The position numbers and the translations under genes are program-made. A stretch of 44,433 bases of DNA, from contig NZ_JAFIQV010000052.1 of NCBI RefSeq assembly GCF_017356015.1, forward strand, positions 1 through 44,433, written 5' to 3'. The stretch comes from Azospirillum sp. SYSU D00513 (GTDB taxonomy: Bacteria; Pseudomonadota; Alphaproteobacteria; Azospirillales; Azospirillaceae). Each line of letters starts with the position of its first letter. Within the stretch, counting starts at the first letter, position 1. This document shows positions 7,812-15,984 of the stretch, one piece after another. The notes under the pieces were generated by a model. The model made no database searches. It saw only the letters and a list, made by a program, of their open reading frames with translations, and was not told the DNA's origin.

Positions 7812-8957
7812 TTATTCGGCGGCGGTGGGCGGGGGGATCACCTCGCCCACGCGGGGCACGGCGCGGGGGAAGAGCCGCGCCAGGCGTGGCGCCACGTACT
7901 GCTGGTAGAGGCCGGCCAGCCCGTTGGGGAAGACCATGACGACGCCGATGAAGAGCGCGCCCATGGCGAAGAGCCACAGCTCGGGGAAGCTTTCCGACAG
8001 CAGCGTCTTGGCCCAGTTGACGAGCAGCGTGCCGTACACGGCACCCAGCAGCGACAGGCGGCCGCCGACCGCGCAGTAGATGACCATCTCGATGGAGGGG
8101 ACGATGCCGACGAAGGACGGCGACATGAAGCCGACCTGGAGCGTGAACATCGCGCCGCCCACCGCCGACAGGGCGGCCGCGAAGCAGAAGACGAAGATCT
8201 TGAAGTTCGCGACGTCGTAGCCGGAGAAGCGCACCCGGTCCTCCTTGTCGCGCAGGGCCACGAGGATGCGGCCGAGCTTGGAGTGGCGGACGAACAGGCA
8301 GAGCAGGACCGCGCCGATCAGCAGCGCCGCGTTCACGAAATACAGGACCTGCTTCGCGCCGTCGGTGCGGATGTCCCAGCCGTTCAGCGTGCGCAGGTCG
8401 GTGATGCCGTTGATGCCGCCCGTGTAGCCCTGCTGGCCGACGATGAGGATCGTCAGGATGGCCGCGAAGGCCTGGGTGATGATGGCGAAATACACGCCGC
8501 CGACGCGCCGCTTGAACATCGCCAGTCCGACGATGAAGGCAAGCAGCGAGGGCACCGCCACCACGGCCAGCAGCGTGAAGGGCAGGCTGTGGAAAGGCTC
8601 CCAGAACCAGGGCAACTCGGTGAGCTGGTTCCAGTCCATGAAGTCGGGAATGCCCGGCGTGGACTGGATCTTCGTCGCCTCGGGGCTGGAGGCCTCCAGC
8701 TTCAGGAACATAGCCATGCAGTAGCCGCCCAGCCCGAAGAAGATCCCCTGCCCCAGGCTGAGGATGCCGGCGCTGCCCCAGCACAGCACCAGCCCGAGCG
8801 CCACGAAGGCGTAGGTCAGGTACTTGCCGACCATGTTCAGGCGGAAGCCGTCGAGCCCGAGCGGCAGGACGATGAGGATGAGCAGGGCGAGCAGGGCGAC
8901 GCCCATGAGCTCTCCCGTCGCGCGCCGGGGCGCGCTGTTGCGGACGCTGATCTTCAT
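7812..8957 (-). CDS. urtC: Urea/short-chain amide ABC transporter permease UrtC
   Basis: 381 residues; a LivM-type permease with about ten hydrophobic segments. Conserved blocks include GLVLCWGSAGILSLGQGIFF near residue 60, a long central loop with the EAxxPE and PDFMDWN stretches characteristic of UrtC, and ALRDKEDRVRFSGYDVANFK, the coupling region that contacts the ATPases. It follows urtB by 10 bp. UrtC forms the inner-membrane channel with UrtB. Confidence 0.93.
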   Translation of the reverse strand: MKISVRNSAPRRATGELMGVALLALLILIVLPLGLDGFRLNMVGKYLTYAFVALGLVLCWGSAGILSLGQGIFFGLGGYCMAMFLKLEASSPEATKIQSTPGIPDFMDWNQLTELPWFWEPFHSLPFTLLAVVAVPSLLAFIVGLAMFKRRVGGVYFAIITQAFAAILTILIVGQQGYTGGINGITDLRTLNGWDIRTDGAKQVLYFVNAALLIGAVLLCLFVRHSKLGRILVALRDKEDRVRFSGYDVANFKIFVFCFAAALSAVGGAMFTLQVGFMSPSFVGIVPSIEMVIYCAVGGRLSLLGAVYGTLLVNWAKTLLSESFPELWLFAMGALFIGVVMVFPNGLAGLYQQYVAPRLARLFPRAVPRVGEVIPPPTAAE

Positions 8958-8967
8958 GGCTTTGGCC

Positions 8968-9894
8968 TCACCGGCGGACTTTGAGAACGAAGAGACCCTG
9001 CGGGCGCAGCATCAGGATGGCGACCACCGTCAGCAGCGTCAGGACCTTGGCCGTGGAGCCGCTCAGGAAGAATTCCATGGTCGACTGGGCCTGCGAGATG
9101 GTGAAGGCCGAGGCGATGGTGCCGATCAGGCTCTGCGCGCCGCCGAAGACCACCACCAGGAAGGTGTCGACGATGTAGAGCTGGCCCGAGGTCGGCCCGG
9201 TGGAGCCCACCATCGTGAAGGCGCTTCCCGCCACGCCGGCGATCCCGCAGCCCAGGCCGAAGGTCAGGCGGTCGACCCGCTCCGTGTTGATGCCGACGGC
9301 GCCGGCCATGACCCGGTTCTGCATCACCGCCCTCACGCCCATCCCCCAGCGGGAGCGGAACATGACCGTGTAGATCACCAGCGTGATGATCATCGTCAGG
9401 CCCATGACGAAGAGGCCGTTGATCGGAACCTCGATCGTGTCGGTGACCGCGACCGAACCCATCAGCCAGTCCGGCAGCACCACGCCGACCTCGCGCGCGC
9501 CGAAGACCGAGCGGTAGATCTGCTGAAGGATCAGGCTCAGCCCCCAGGTCGCGAGCAGCGTGTCCAGCGGCCGCTTGTAGAGGAAGCGGATCATGCCCCA
9601 TTCCACCAGCATGCCGAGCAGCCCGCTCGCCACGAAGGCCAGCGCCATGGCGATGAAGAAATAGACGGGAAAGAGCGCCGGCAGATATTCCGACACCAGG
9701 GTGGAGCAGAGATAGGTCACGTAGGCGCCGAGGATCATGAACTCCCCATGGGCCATGTTGATGACGCCCATCTGGCCGAAGATGATGGCCAGCCCGAGCG
9801 CCATGAGCACGAAGACGGAGAAGAGGATGAGCCCGGCGAACCCTTGCATGGCAAAGATCGAGCCGAGTTCCGCCAGGGTGTAACCTTCGAACAT
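8968..9894 (-). CDS. urtB: Urea/short-chain amide ABC transporter permease UrtB
   Basis: 308 residues; a LivH-type permease. Visible blocks are IIFGQMGVINMAHGEFMILGAYVTY and VRAVMQNRVMAGAVGINTERVD (quoted in part: the MGVINMAHGE and GVRAVMQNR cores), plus the C-terminal SGSTAKVLTLLTVVAILMLRP. This is the short UrtB form without the extra N-terminal domain found in some homologues. I used ATG 9892-9894 because GGAGG precedes it by 6-7 bases; the in-frame ATG five codons earlier would cover that ribosome site. It lies 72 bp downstream of urtA, with a large palindrome between them. Confidence 0.92.
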   Translation of the reverse strand: MFEGYTLAELGSIFAMQGFAGLILFSVFVLMALGLAIIFGQMGVINMAHGEFMILGAYVTYLCSTLVSEYLPALFPVYFFIAMALAFVASGLLGMLVEWGMIRFLYKRPLDTLLATWGLSLILQQIYRSVFGAREVGVVLPDWLMGSVAVTDTIEVPINGLFVMGLTMIITLVIYTVMFRSRWGMGVRAVMQNRVMAGAVGINTERVDRLTFGLGCGIAGVAGSAFTMVGSTGPTSGQLYIVDTFLVVVFGGAQSLIGTIASAFTISQAQSTMEFFLSGSTAKVLTLLTVVAILMLRPQGLFVLKVRR

Positions 9895-9924
9895 GGGAAG
9901 CCTCCGCACGGGGGACGCGCCCTG

Positions 9925-9950
9925 CCCCTCTCCCCGGCCGGGGAGAGGGG
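9925..9950. repeat. Perfect 26-bp palindrome between urtA and urtB
   Basis: CCCCTCTCCCCGG at 9925-9937 is followed directly by its exact reverse complement at 9938-9950. In RNA it would form a very stable hairpin just after the urtA stop. No T run follows on the minus strand. Such hairpins after the binding-protein gene of ABC importer operons commonly protect the upstream message or cut read-through, so that the binding protein is made in excess over the permeases. That role is inferred here. Confidence 0.6.
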
Positions 9951-9966
9951 ACCGGGACCGGGACGC

Positions 9967-11220
9967 TTACTGGTAGCCCTTGGGGAAGGGATCCGGCTCG
10001 ATCAGGTCGGCGGTCTCGAAGACGACGTCGAACTGGCCGTCCATGCGGGCGCGGCCGACGCGAGTCTTGCTCCAGAGATGGTGGTTGGGGTGGATGCGCA
10101 CGTAGCCCTCGGGCGCGCCCTTGAACTCGATGCCGTCGGACGCCGCCGCGATCTTGTCGACGTCGAAGCTGCCGGCCTTCTCCACGGTCGCCTTCCACAG
10201 CCAGGGGCCGAGATAGGCGGCCTGGGTGACGTCGCCGATGACGCTGTCGGCGCCCCACATGGCCTTGAAGGCCTCGACGAAGGCCTTGTTGTTCGGGTTG
10301 TCGAGGGACTGGAAGTACTTCATGCAAGCGTAGGCGCCGGCGATGTTCTCGCCGCCGATGCCGAGCATCTCGTCCTCGGTGACCGAAATGGTCATGAGGG
10401 TCTGCTTCGACAGGTTGATGCCGGCCGCCTTGAGCTGCTTGTAGAAGGCGACGTTCGACCCGCCGACCACCGAGGCGTAGATGACGTCCGGCTTGGTCAG
10501 CTTGATCTTGTTGATCACCGAGTTGAACTGGGTGTGGCCGAGCGGGAAATACTCCTCGCCGACGACCTTCTGGCCGTTCTTCTCGATGTGCTTGCGCGCG
10601 ATCTTGTTGGAGGTGCGCGGCCAGATGTAGTCGGAACCGATGAGGAAGAAGCTCTTGGCGCCCTTCTCCTTCGACACCCAGTCCAGCCCGGCGAGGATCT
10701 GCTGGGTGGCTTCCTGGCCCGTGTAGATCACGTTCTTGGACTGCTCCAGCCCCTCGTAGAAGGTCGGGTAGTAGAGCATCCCGTTGTACTGCTCGAAGAC
10801 CGGCAGCACGGCCTTGCGCGAGGCCGAGGTCCAGCAGCCGAAGACGGCCGCGACCTTGTCCTCGACCAGCAGCTTGCGCGACTTCTCGGCGAAGGTCGGC
10901 CAGTCGCTGGCGCCGTCCTCCTGGATCACCTCGATCTTGCGGCCGAGCACGCCGCCCATGTCGTTGATCTGCTTGATCGCCAGCTTCTCGGCCTCGACCG
11001 AGCCGGTCTCGCTGATCGCCATAGTGCCGGTGGTGGAGTGCAGGATGCCGACCTTCACGGTGCTGTCGGTGACCGCCAGGTTGGTGGTGTTGACGGCGGA
11101 CGTGGCCTGCGCCAGGGCGCCGCGCGGCAGCAGGCTCAGCGCGGGCAGCGCGGCCATGCCGAGGAGGAGATTGCGCCGGAACTGCGATTTCAGGCCGCCG
11201 CGGGTCTTATCCGAGGACAT
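9967..11220 (-). CDS. urtA: Urea/short-chain amide ABC transporter substrate-binding protein UrtA
   Basis: 417 residues. An export leader occupies about residues 1-38, with arginines before the hydrophobic core (SQFRRNLLLGMAALPALSLL) and an ALAQA cleavage site; the double arginine makes Tat export possible but the motif is not canonical. The mature protein shows UrtA family blocks: VKVGILHSTTGTMAISETG, FGCWTSASRKAVLPVFE, GMLYYPTFYEGLEQSKNVIY and SVTEDEMLGIGGENIAGAYA (each a separate stretch). It binds urea or small amides in the periplasm for UrtBCDE; Fmd proteins of Methylophilus show that this family can handle amides as well as urea. ATG 11218-11220 has AGGAGG just upstream. It is the first gene of the minus-strand operon. 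A near-copy of its mature domain is fused to an MCP in the same operon. Confidence 0.93.
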   Translation of the reverse strand: MSSDKTRGGLKSQFRRNLLLGMAALPALSLLPRGALAQATSAVNTTNLAVTDSTVKVGILHSTTGTMAISETGSVEAEKLAIKQINDMGGVLGRKIEVIQEDGASDWPTFAEKSRKLLVEDKVAAVFGCWTSASRKAVLPVFEQYNGMLYYPTFYEGLEQSKNVIYTGQEATQQILAGLDWVSKEKGAKSFFLIGSDYIWPRTSNKIARKHIEKNGQKVVGEEYFPLGHTQFNSVINKIKLTKPDVIYASVVGGSNVAFYKQLKAAGINLSKQTLMTISVTEDEMLGIGGENIAGAYACMKYFQSLDNPNNKAFVEAFKAMWGADSVIGDVTQAAYLGPWLWKATVEKAGSFDVDKIAAASDGIEFKGAPEGYVRIHPNHHLWSKTRVGRARMDGQFDVVFETADLIEPDPFPKGYQ

Positions 11221-11639
11221 GGAACCTCCTAATAGGGCCGATAGGGGATGTGCGAGGGGAGAGCGATGTCGCGATATCGGCGCCAATGGTCGGCGGACAT
11301 ATGCACCGCAGCAATACGTGGAACCGCGTATAGGGCGGAACGGGGCAGTGCCGTTATAAAATTGGCTCGTATGACTGATTTGTCCGCGCGCGTGGAGACT
11401 TGGCCGGGCGGCACAGGGAGGCGCTTTTAAAACATACCGCAGAGCAGCAAGGCTCGTTGACTTGGCGAAAACTTCGGACTCTAATACGCACTCATAAGTG
11501 TGCGCGGCCTGCCATGCGCGCTTGCGGCATGGGGCGCTCCGGCGGCCGGCGAGGTTTTCATCTGCCGATTTTCAGCGGCCTGCACGGTCAGTCTGCACCG
11601 CGACGGGTTCTTGATGGCGCAACTCTCCCGAGGCCTTGC
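11221..11639. promoter_or_regulatory. Divergent control region between urtA and the sensor kinase
   Basis: About 420 bp without a convincing gene, between the urtA start (minus) and the hybrid kinase start (plus). It must hold promoters for both. I looked for a sigma-54 pattern (TGGC-N8-TTGC on either strand) and did not find a convincing one. The sequence is locally less GC-rich around 11350-11375 (TATAAAATTGG), which could be promoter DNA, but no box can be assigned with confidence. Confidence 0.4.
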
Positions 11640-14600
11640 ATGGCGGTCCAACAGCGCGTCGTTCCGGTCCGCAGGACCTACAACAAGTGGGTCGCGAACC
11701 AGACCCTCGAAGATTACTCGCTGCGGTTCACGGCCAAGGGCGCGCGCCGCTGGTCGGGCTTCCGGGTCGCCAACACGGCGCTCGGGTCCATCTCCTTCCT
11801 GGCGCTCGAGGCGATTGGCGGCACCATCACCCTGAGCTACGGCTTCACCAACGCGTCGCTCGCCATCCTGGCGACCTGCCTGCTGATCTTCCTGACCGCG
11901 CTGCCGATCAGCCATCACGCCAGCAAATACGGCGTGGACATGGACCTGCTGACCCGCGGGGCCGGCTTCGGCTACATCGGGTCCACCGTCACCTCGCTGA
12001 TCTACGCGTCCTTCACCTTCATCTTCTTCGCCATCGAGGCGGCGATCATGGCGACGGCGCTGGAGATGTGCTTCCAGCTGCCGCTCGCGGCCGGCTATGT
12101 GGTCAGCTCGATCATCATCATCCCGCTGGTCACCTACGGCTTCACGGTGATCAGCCGCATCCAGCTCTGGACCCAGCCCTTCTGGGTGGCGCTGCACGCC
12201 CTTCCCTTCCTGTTCATCGCCGTACAGGACGGCGAGGCCTTCGCCCACTGGACGCGGTTCGAGGGGCGGCAGGGAGCCGGAGGCGTGTTCGATCCGATGC
12301 TGTTCGGGGCGGCGGCGGCGGTCGTCTTCTCGCTGGCGGCGCAGATCGGGGAGCAGGTGGACTTCATCCGCTTCCTGCCCCCCGCCCCCCGGACGCGCCG
12401 CTGGCGCTGGTGGGCCGCCCTGCTGGCGGCAGGACCCGGCTGGATCGTCATCGGTGCCGTTAAGCTGATGATCGGCTCCTTCCTCGCCGTGCTGGCCCTC
12501 AGCCACGCCGTGGCGCCGGAGCATGCCGCCGAGCCGACGGAGATGTATCTCGTCGCCTTCCGGTACATCGCCGATTCCCCGCAGGTCGCGGTCGGGCTGA
12601 CGGGGCTCTTCGTGGTGCTGTCGCAGATCAAGATCAACGTGACCAACACCTACGCAGGCTCGATCGCCTGGTCGAACTTCTTCTCCCGCCTGACGCACAG
12701 CCATCCGGGCCGGGTGGTCTGGGTGTTCTTCAACGTCATTCTCGGCCTGCTGCTGATGGAACTCGGCATCTACAAGACGCTGGAGCCGATCCTAGGCCTC
12801 TATTCGAGCATCGCGGCGGCCTGGATCGGGGCGCTGGTCGCCGATCTGGTGGTGAACAAGCCGCTTCGGCTCAGCCCGCCGCAGGTGGAGTTCAAGCGGG
12901 CCCACCTCTACGACATCAACCCGGTCGGGGTAGGTGCGATGCTGCTGGCCGCGCTCGGCGCCGTGCTGGCCCACAGCGGCCTGTTCGGCCCGATGCTGCG
13001 CGTCTTCGCGCCCTTCCTCGCCTTCGGCATCGCCTTCCTGGCGGCCCCGGCCATCGCGCTGCTGACGCGGGGAAAATACTACATCGCCCGTCCGGCCACC
13101 GCGCTGGGCGGCGATGGCGCGCCCGTCCGCTGCCGCGTCTGCGAGCACGCCTTCGAGCCGGAGGACATGGCCTTCTGCCCGGTCTATTCCGGCGCCATCT
13201 GCTCGCTCTGCTGCTCGCTTGACGCGCGCTGCGGCGATGCCTGCAAGCCGCGGGCGCGACTCGGCGCGCAGCTCGCCGACGCGCTCGACGCCGTGCTGCC
13301 GGCGCGCATCGCCGCCGCCTTCAAGACGCGCTTCGGCCATTACCTCGCGATGCTGGGCCTGCTGGGGCTGGCGATCGGCACGGTGCTGGCGCTCGTCCAT
13401 CTGGAGGTGACCACCGGCAACGAGGCCGCGCGCGCCATCATCGGCAGCACGCTGTGGAAGGTGTTCTTCATCCTGATGATCGTCGCCGGCGTGGCGACCT
13501 GGCTGTTCGTCCTGGCCCGCGAGAGCCGGCAGGTCGCCCAGGAGGAATCGGACAAGCAAACGAGCCTGCTGATTCAGGAGATCGAAGCGCACGAGCGCAC
13601 CGACGCCCAGCTCCAGAAGGCGAAGGAAGCGGCGGAAGCGGCGAACCTCGCCAAGAGCCGCTATCTGGTCGGCATCGGCCACGAGTTCCGCACGCCGCTC
13701 AGCGCCATCTTCGGCTACGCGCAGCTTCTCGAACGCGATCCGACGATTCCCGCCCACCGGCAGGAGGCCGTCAAGGTCATCCGCCGCAGCTCCGAACATC
13801 TCTCGGGCTTGCTCGACGGGCTGCTCGACATCTCCAAGATCGAAGGGGGTCGCCTGCAGATCTACCGGGGCGAGGTCCGCATCGTCGAGCTTTTGAACCA
13901 GCTCGTCGGCATGTTCCGCCTCCAGGCGGAGGCGAAGGGGATCGAGTTCCGCTTCGTCCATCTGGAGGACCTGCCGCCGGTGGTCCACACCGACGAGGGA
14001 CGCATACGGCAGATCTTCATCAATCTTCTCTCCAACGCCATCAAGTTCACCGAATCGGGCTCCGTCACGCTCCGCGTGCGCTACCGCAGCCAGATCGCGG
14101 AGTTCGAGGTGCAGGACACCGGCCCCGGCATCCGCCCGCAGGACCTGGAGCGCATCTTCGAGCCATTCGAGCGTGGCCAGGCGGCGCAGGGGCAGATGGT
14201 CCCCGGCATGGGGCTCGGCCTCACCATCACCAAGCTTCTGACCGAGGTGATGGGCGGCGAGATCACGGTCGCGAGCCGGCTTGGTGAGGGCAGCACCTTC
14301 AAGGTGCGGATGATGATGTCGGCGGCCCTGCCGTCGGCCGCTGCGGCGCAGCCCGAGCACCTCATCCGCGGCTACCGGGGCCGCCGCCTGACGGTTCTGG
14401 TGACCGACGACGACATGGCCCACCGCAACCTGATCCAGGAGATCCTGTCGGAGCTGGGCTTCACCGTCATCAAGGCCGCCGACGGGCCGAGCTGCCTGCT
14501 GCTGGCGGACCAGTGCAAGCCCGACATCATTCTGCTCGACATTTCCATGCCCGGCATGAACGGGTGGGAGGTCGCGCGGCGGCTGCGCGAGGGCGGGCAC

Positions 14601-15029
14601 GGCGAGGCGGCCATCATCATGGTGTCGGCCGACACGCGCGAGGACCGGCCGGCGATCTCCCCGGACATGCCGCACGACGGCTTCGTCGCCAAGCCGGTGT
14701 CCATCGGCAAGCTGCTGGCCTCGGTCGCCAAGCTGCGCGCGATTACCTGGGAGTATGAAGACAAGCCGGACGACGCCGCGGGCCGGGCGCCGGGCTTCGC
14801 GCCGGGCGAGCTGCCGCCGCGGCACGACATCGCCGAGCTGATCCATCTCGGCCGCATCGGCTACATCCGCGGCATGAGGGCGAAGCTGTCGGAGATCGCG
14901 GCCTCCCACCCGCAAAGCGAGGCCTTCATCGCGCATATGAGGACGCTGGTCAGCAACTTCGACCTGAACCAATACATGTCCGCATTGGAGGCGGCGCAAC
15001 GCGATGACAACAGACAAGAAGCCTCGTGA
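11640..15029 (+). CDS. Hybrid sensor histidine kinase with NCS1 permease-like sensor domain
   Basis: 1129 residues. Residues about 20-480 form a polytopic region resembling the NCS1 nucleobase/allantoin permease family (FRVANTALGSISFLALEAIG near the start, QIKINVTNTYAGSIAWSNFF near 330). A cysteine-rich segment follows at 498-535 with eight cysteines (C498, C501, C513, C521, C524, C525, C531, C535). Two more membrane segments lie at about 568-586 and 605-626. The kinase has phosphoacceptor H681 (GHEFRTPLSAI), N box NLLSNAIKF at 795-803, G boxes DTGPGI and GMGLGL, then a receiver domain with Asp967 (ILLDISMPGMNG) and a conserved helical tail. The start is ATG 11640 with GAGG 6 bases upstream. 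The permease domain may act as the sensor for a solute, plausibly urea, an amide or a nucleobase breakdown product; this is inferred from its place beside urtA. Confidence 0.9.
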   Translation: MAVQQRVVPVRRTYNKWVANQTLEDYSLRFTAKGARRWSGFRVANTALGSISFLALEAIGGTITLSYGFTNASLAILATCLLIFLTALPISHHASKYGVDMDLLTRGAGFGYIGSTVTSLIYASFTFIFFAIEAAIMATALEMCFQLPLAAGYVVSSIIIIPLVTYGFTVISRIQLWTQPFWVALHALPFLFIAVQDGEAFAHWTRFEGRQGAGGVFDPMLFGAAAAVVFSLAAQIGEQVDFIRFLPPAPRTRRWRWWAALLAAGPGWIVIGAVKLMIGSFLAVLALSHAVAPEHAAEPTEMYLVAFRYIADSPQVAVGLTGLFVVLSQIKINVTNTYAGSIAWSNFFSRLTHSHPGRVVWVFFNVILGLLLMELGIYKTLEPILGLYSSIAAAWIGALVADLVVNKPLRLSPPQVEFKRAHLYDINPVGVGAMLLAALGAVLAHSGLFGPMLRVFAPFLAFGIAFLAAPAIALLTRGKYYIARPATALGGDGAPVRCRVCEHAFEPEDMAFCPVYSGAICSLCCSLDARCGDACKPRARLGAQLADALDAVLPARIAAAFKTRFGHYLAMLGLLGLAIGTVLALVHLEVTTGNEAARAIIGSTLWKVFFILMIVAGVATWLFVLARESRQVAQEESDKQTSLLIQEIEAHERTDAQLQKAKEAAEAANLAKSRYLVGIGHEFRTPLSAIFGYAQLLERDPTIPAHRQEAVKVIRRSSEHLSGLLDGLLDISKIEGGRLQIYRGEVRIVELLNQLVGMFRLQAEAKGIEFRFVHLEDLPPVVHTDEGRIRQIFINLLSNAIKFTESGSVTLRVRYRSQIAEFEVQDTGPGIRPQDLERIFEPFERGQAAQGQMVPGMGLGLTITKLLTEVMGGEITVASRLGEGSTFKVRMMMSAALPSAAAAQPEHLIRGYRGRRLTVLVTDDDMAHRNLIQEILSELGFTVIKAADGPSCLLLADQCKPDIILLDISMPGMNGWEVARRLREGGHGEAAIIMVSADTREDRPAISPDMPHDGFVAKPVSIGKLLASVAKLRAITWEYEDKPDDAAGRAPGFAPGELPPRHDIAELIHLGRIGYIRGMRAKLSEIAASHPQSEAFIAHMRTLVSNFDLNQYMSALEAAQRDDNRQEAS

Positions 15030-15933
15030 CGTCGTTCTCGTGGTCGACGATTCGCCGGAGACGCTGAGCTTCCTCACCGACGCGCTGGAGGAAGCCGGCG
15101 TCACCGTCCTGGTGGCGCTGGACGGGCGCAAGGCGCTGGGGCTGGTGGAGCAGATCACGCCCGACGTCATCCTGATGGATGCCGTCATGCCGGGCATGGA
15201 CGGGTTCGAGACCTGCCGGCAGCTCAAGCGCAACAGCCAGTTCGCGCAGATCCCCGTCATCTTCATGACAGGCCTCAGCGAGACCGAGCACATCGTGAAG
15301 GGCTTCGCCGCCGGCGGGGTGGATTACGTCACCAAGCCCATCGTCGCGGACGCGCTGATCGCGCGCATGTACGCCCATCTCGCCAACGCGCGCGTCGCCC
15401 AGAGCACGCGCGCCGCGCTGGACGCGACCGGGCGCTACCTGCTGGCGGCCAACCGGATGGGCGAGGTGCTGTGGTGCACGCCGCAGGCGAGCCGGATGCT
15501 GGAGGCCGCCTTCGACGGCTTCTCGCAGCCCGGCTTCACCCTGCCGCCGCCGGCACCGGTTTGGCTCGCCGACCGGCAGGGAAAAGCCGGCCAGGGGGCC
15601 GACAGCGTGACCGTCGCCGCCGACAAGCCCGGGCTGATGTTCCGCATCATCCCCGTCGGCCGGATCGGGCCGGACGAGATCCTGCTCCAGCTGACGGAGG
15701 AGAGCGGGGTCAGCGACGACGCCCTGCTGAAGCAGCGCCTGTCCCTGACGGCGCGCGAGGCGGAGGTGCTGCTGTGGGTCGCCGGCGGCAAGCCGAACCG
15801 CGACATCGCGGAGATCCTCGGCCTCAGCCCGCGCACGGTGGACAAGCATCTGGAGCAGATCTACGCCAAGCTCGGGGTGGAGAACCGCGCGGCGGCGGCG
15901 GCGGTGGCCGTGCGCACGCTGAACGCGCGCTGA
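15004..15933 (+). CDS. Response regulator, REC plus LuxR-type HTH
   Basis: 309 residues. An N-terminal receiver domain has the acidic pair D15-D16, phosphoacceptor D59 (DVILMDAVMPGMDGFE) and the conserved lysine in YVTKP. A middle region of about 110 residues (LDATGRYLLAANRMGEVLWC onward) resembles a degenerate PAS-like segment. The C-terminal GerE/LuxR helix-turn-helix starts at LTAREAEVLLWVAGGKPNRD and includes LGLSPRTVDKHLEQIYAKLG. Its start lies 26 bp inside the end of the kinase gene, so the two are probably translationally coupled and form one phosphorelay. Likely targets are urtA and/or amiE; that is inferred from position only. Confidence 0.9.
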   Translation: MTTDKKPRDVVLVVDDSPETLSFLTDALEEAGVTVLVALDGRKALGLVEQITPDVILMDAVMPGMDGFETCRQLKRNSQFAQIPVIFMTGLSETEHIVKGFAAGGVDYVTKPIVADALIARMYAHLANARVAQSTRAALDATGRYLLAANRMGEVLWCTPQASRMLEAAFDGFSQPGFTLPPPAPVWLADRQGKAGQGADSVTVAADKPGLMFRIIPVGRIGPDEILLQLTEESGVSDDALLKQRLSLTAREAEVLLWVAGGKPNRDIAEILGLSPRTVDKHLEQIYAKLGVENRAAAAAVAVRTLNAR

Positions 15934-15953
15934 AGAGGGCCGCCCGTCCAGGT

Positions 15954-15984
15954 GTCAGGCGGTCAGGCGGTCAGGCGGTCAGGC
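15954..15984. repeat. Short tandem repeat GGTCAGGC
   Basis: Three perfect copies of GGTCAGGC (15961-15984) preceded by a partial copy (GTCAGGC at 15954-15960). The array overlaps the stop codon of the VWA gene (TGA on the minus strand at 15971-15973) and lies between two convergent genes. Slippage here would change the last few residues of the VWA protein and its stop. Confidence 0.8.

Noticed and set aside
8824..11232. Plus-strand frame of 802 codons opposite urtA and urtB
   Set aside because: Low-complexity His/Asp/Arg-rich shadow of real minus-strand genes; no domain or ribosome site.
11300..11640. Sigma-54 promoter for urtA or the sensor kinase
   Set aside because: No TGGC and TTGC pair with the right spacing was found on either strand, though nitrogen control would have made one plausible.
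12792..15293. Minus-strand frame of 833 codons opposite the sensor kinase
   Set aside because: Shadow of the kinase; the plus-strand frame carries intact H, N, G and receiver motifs.
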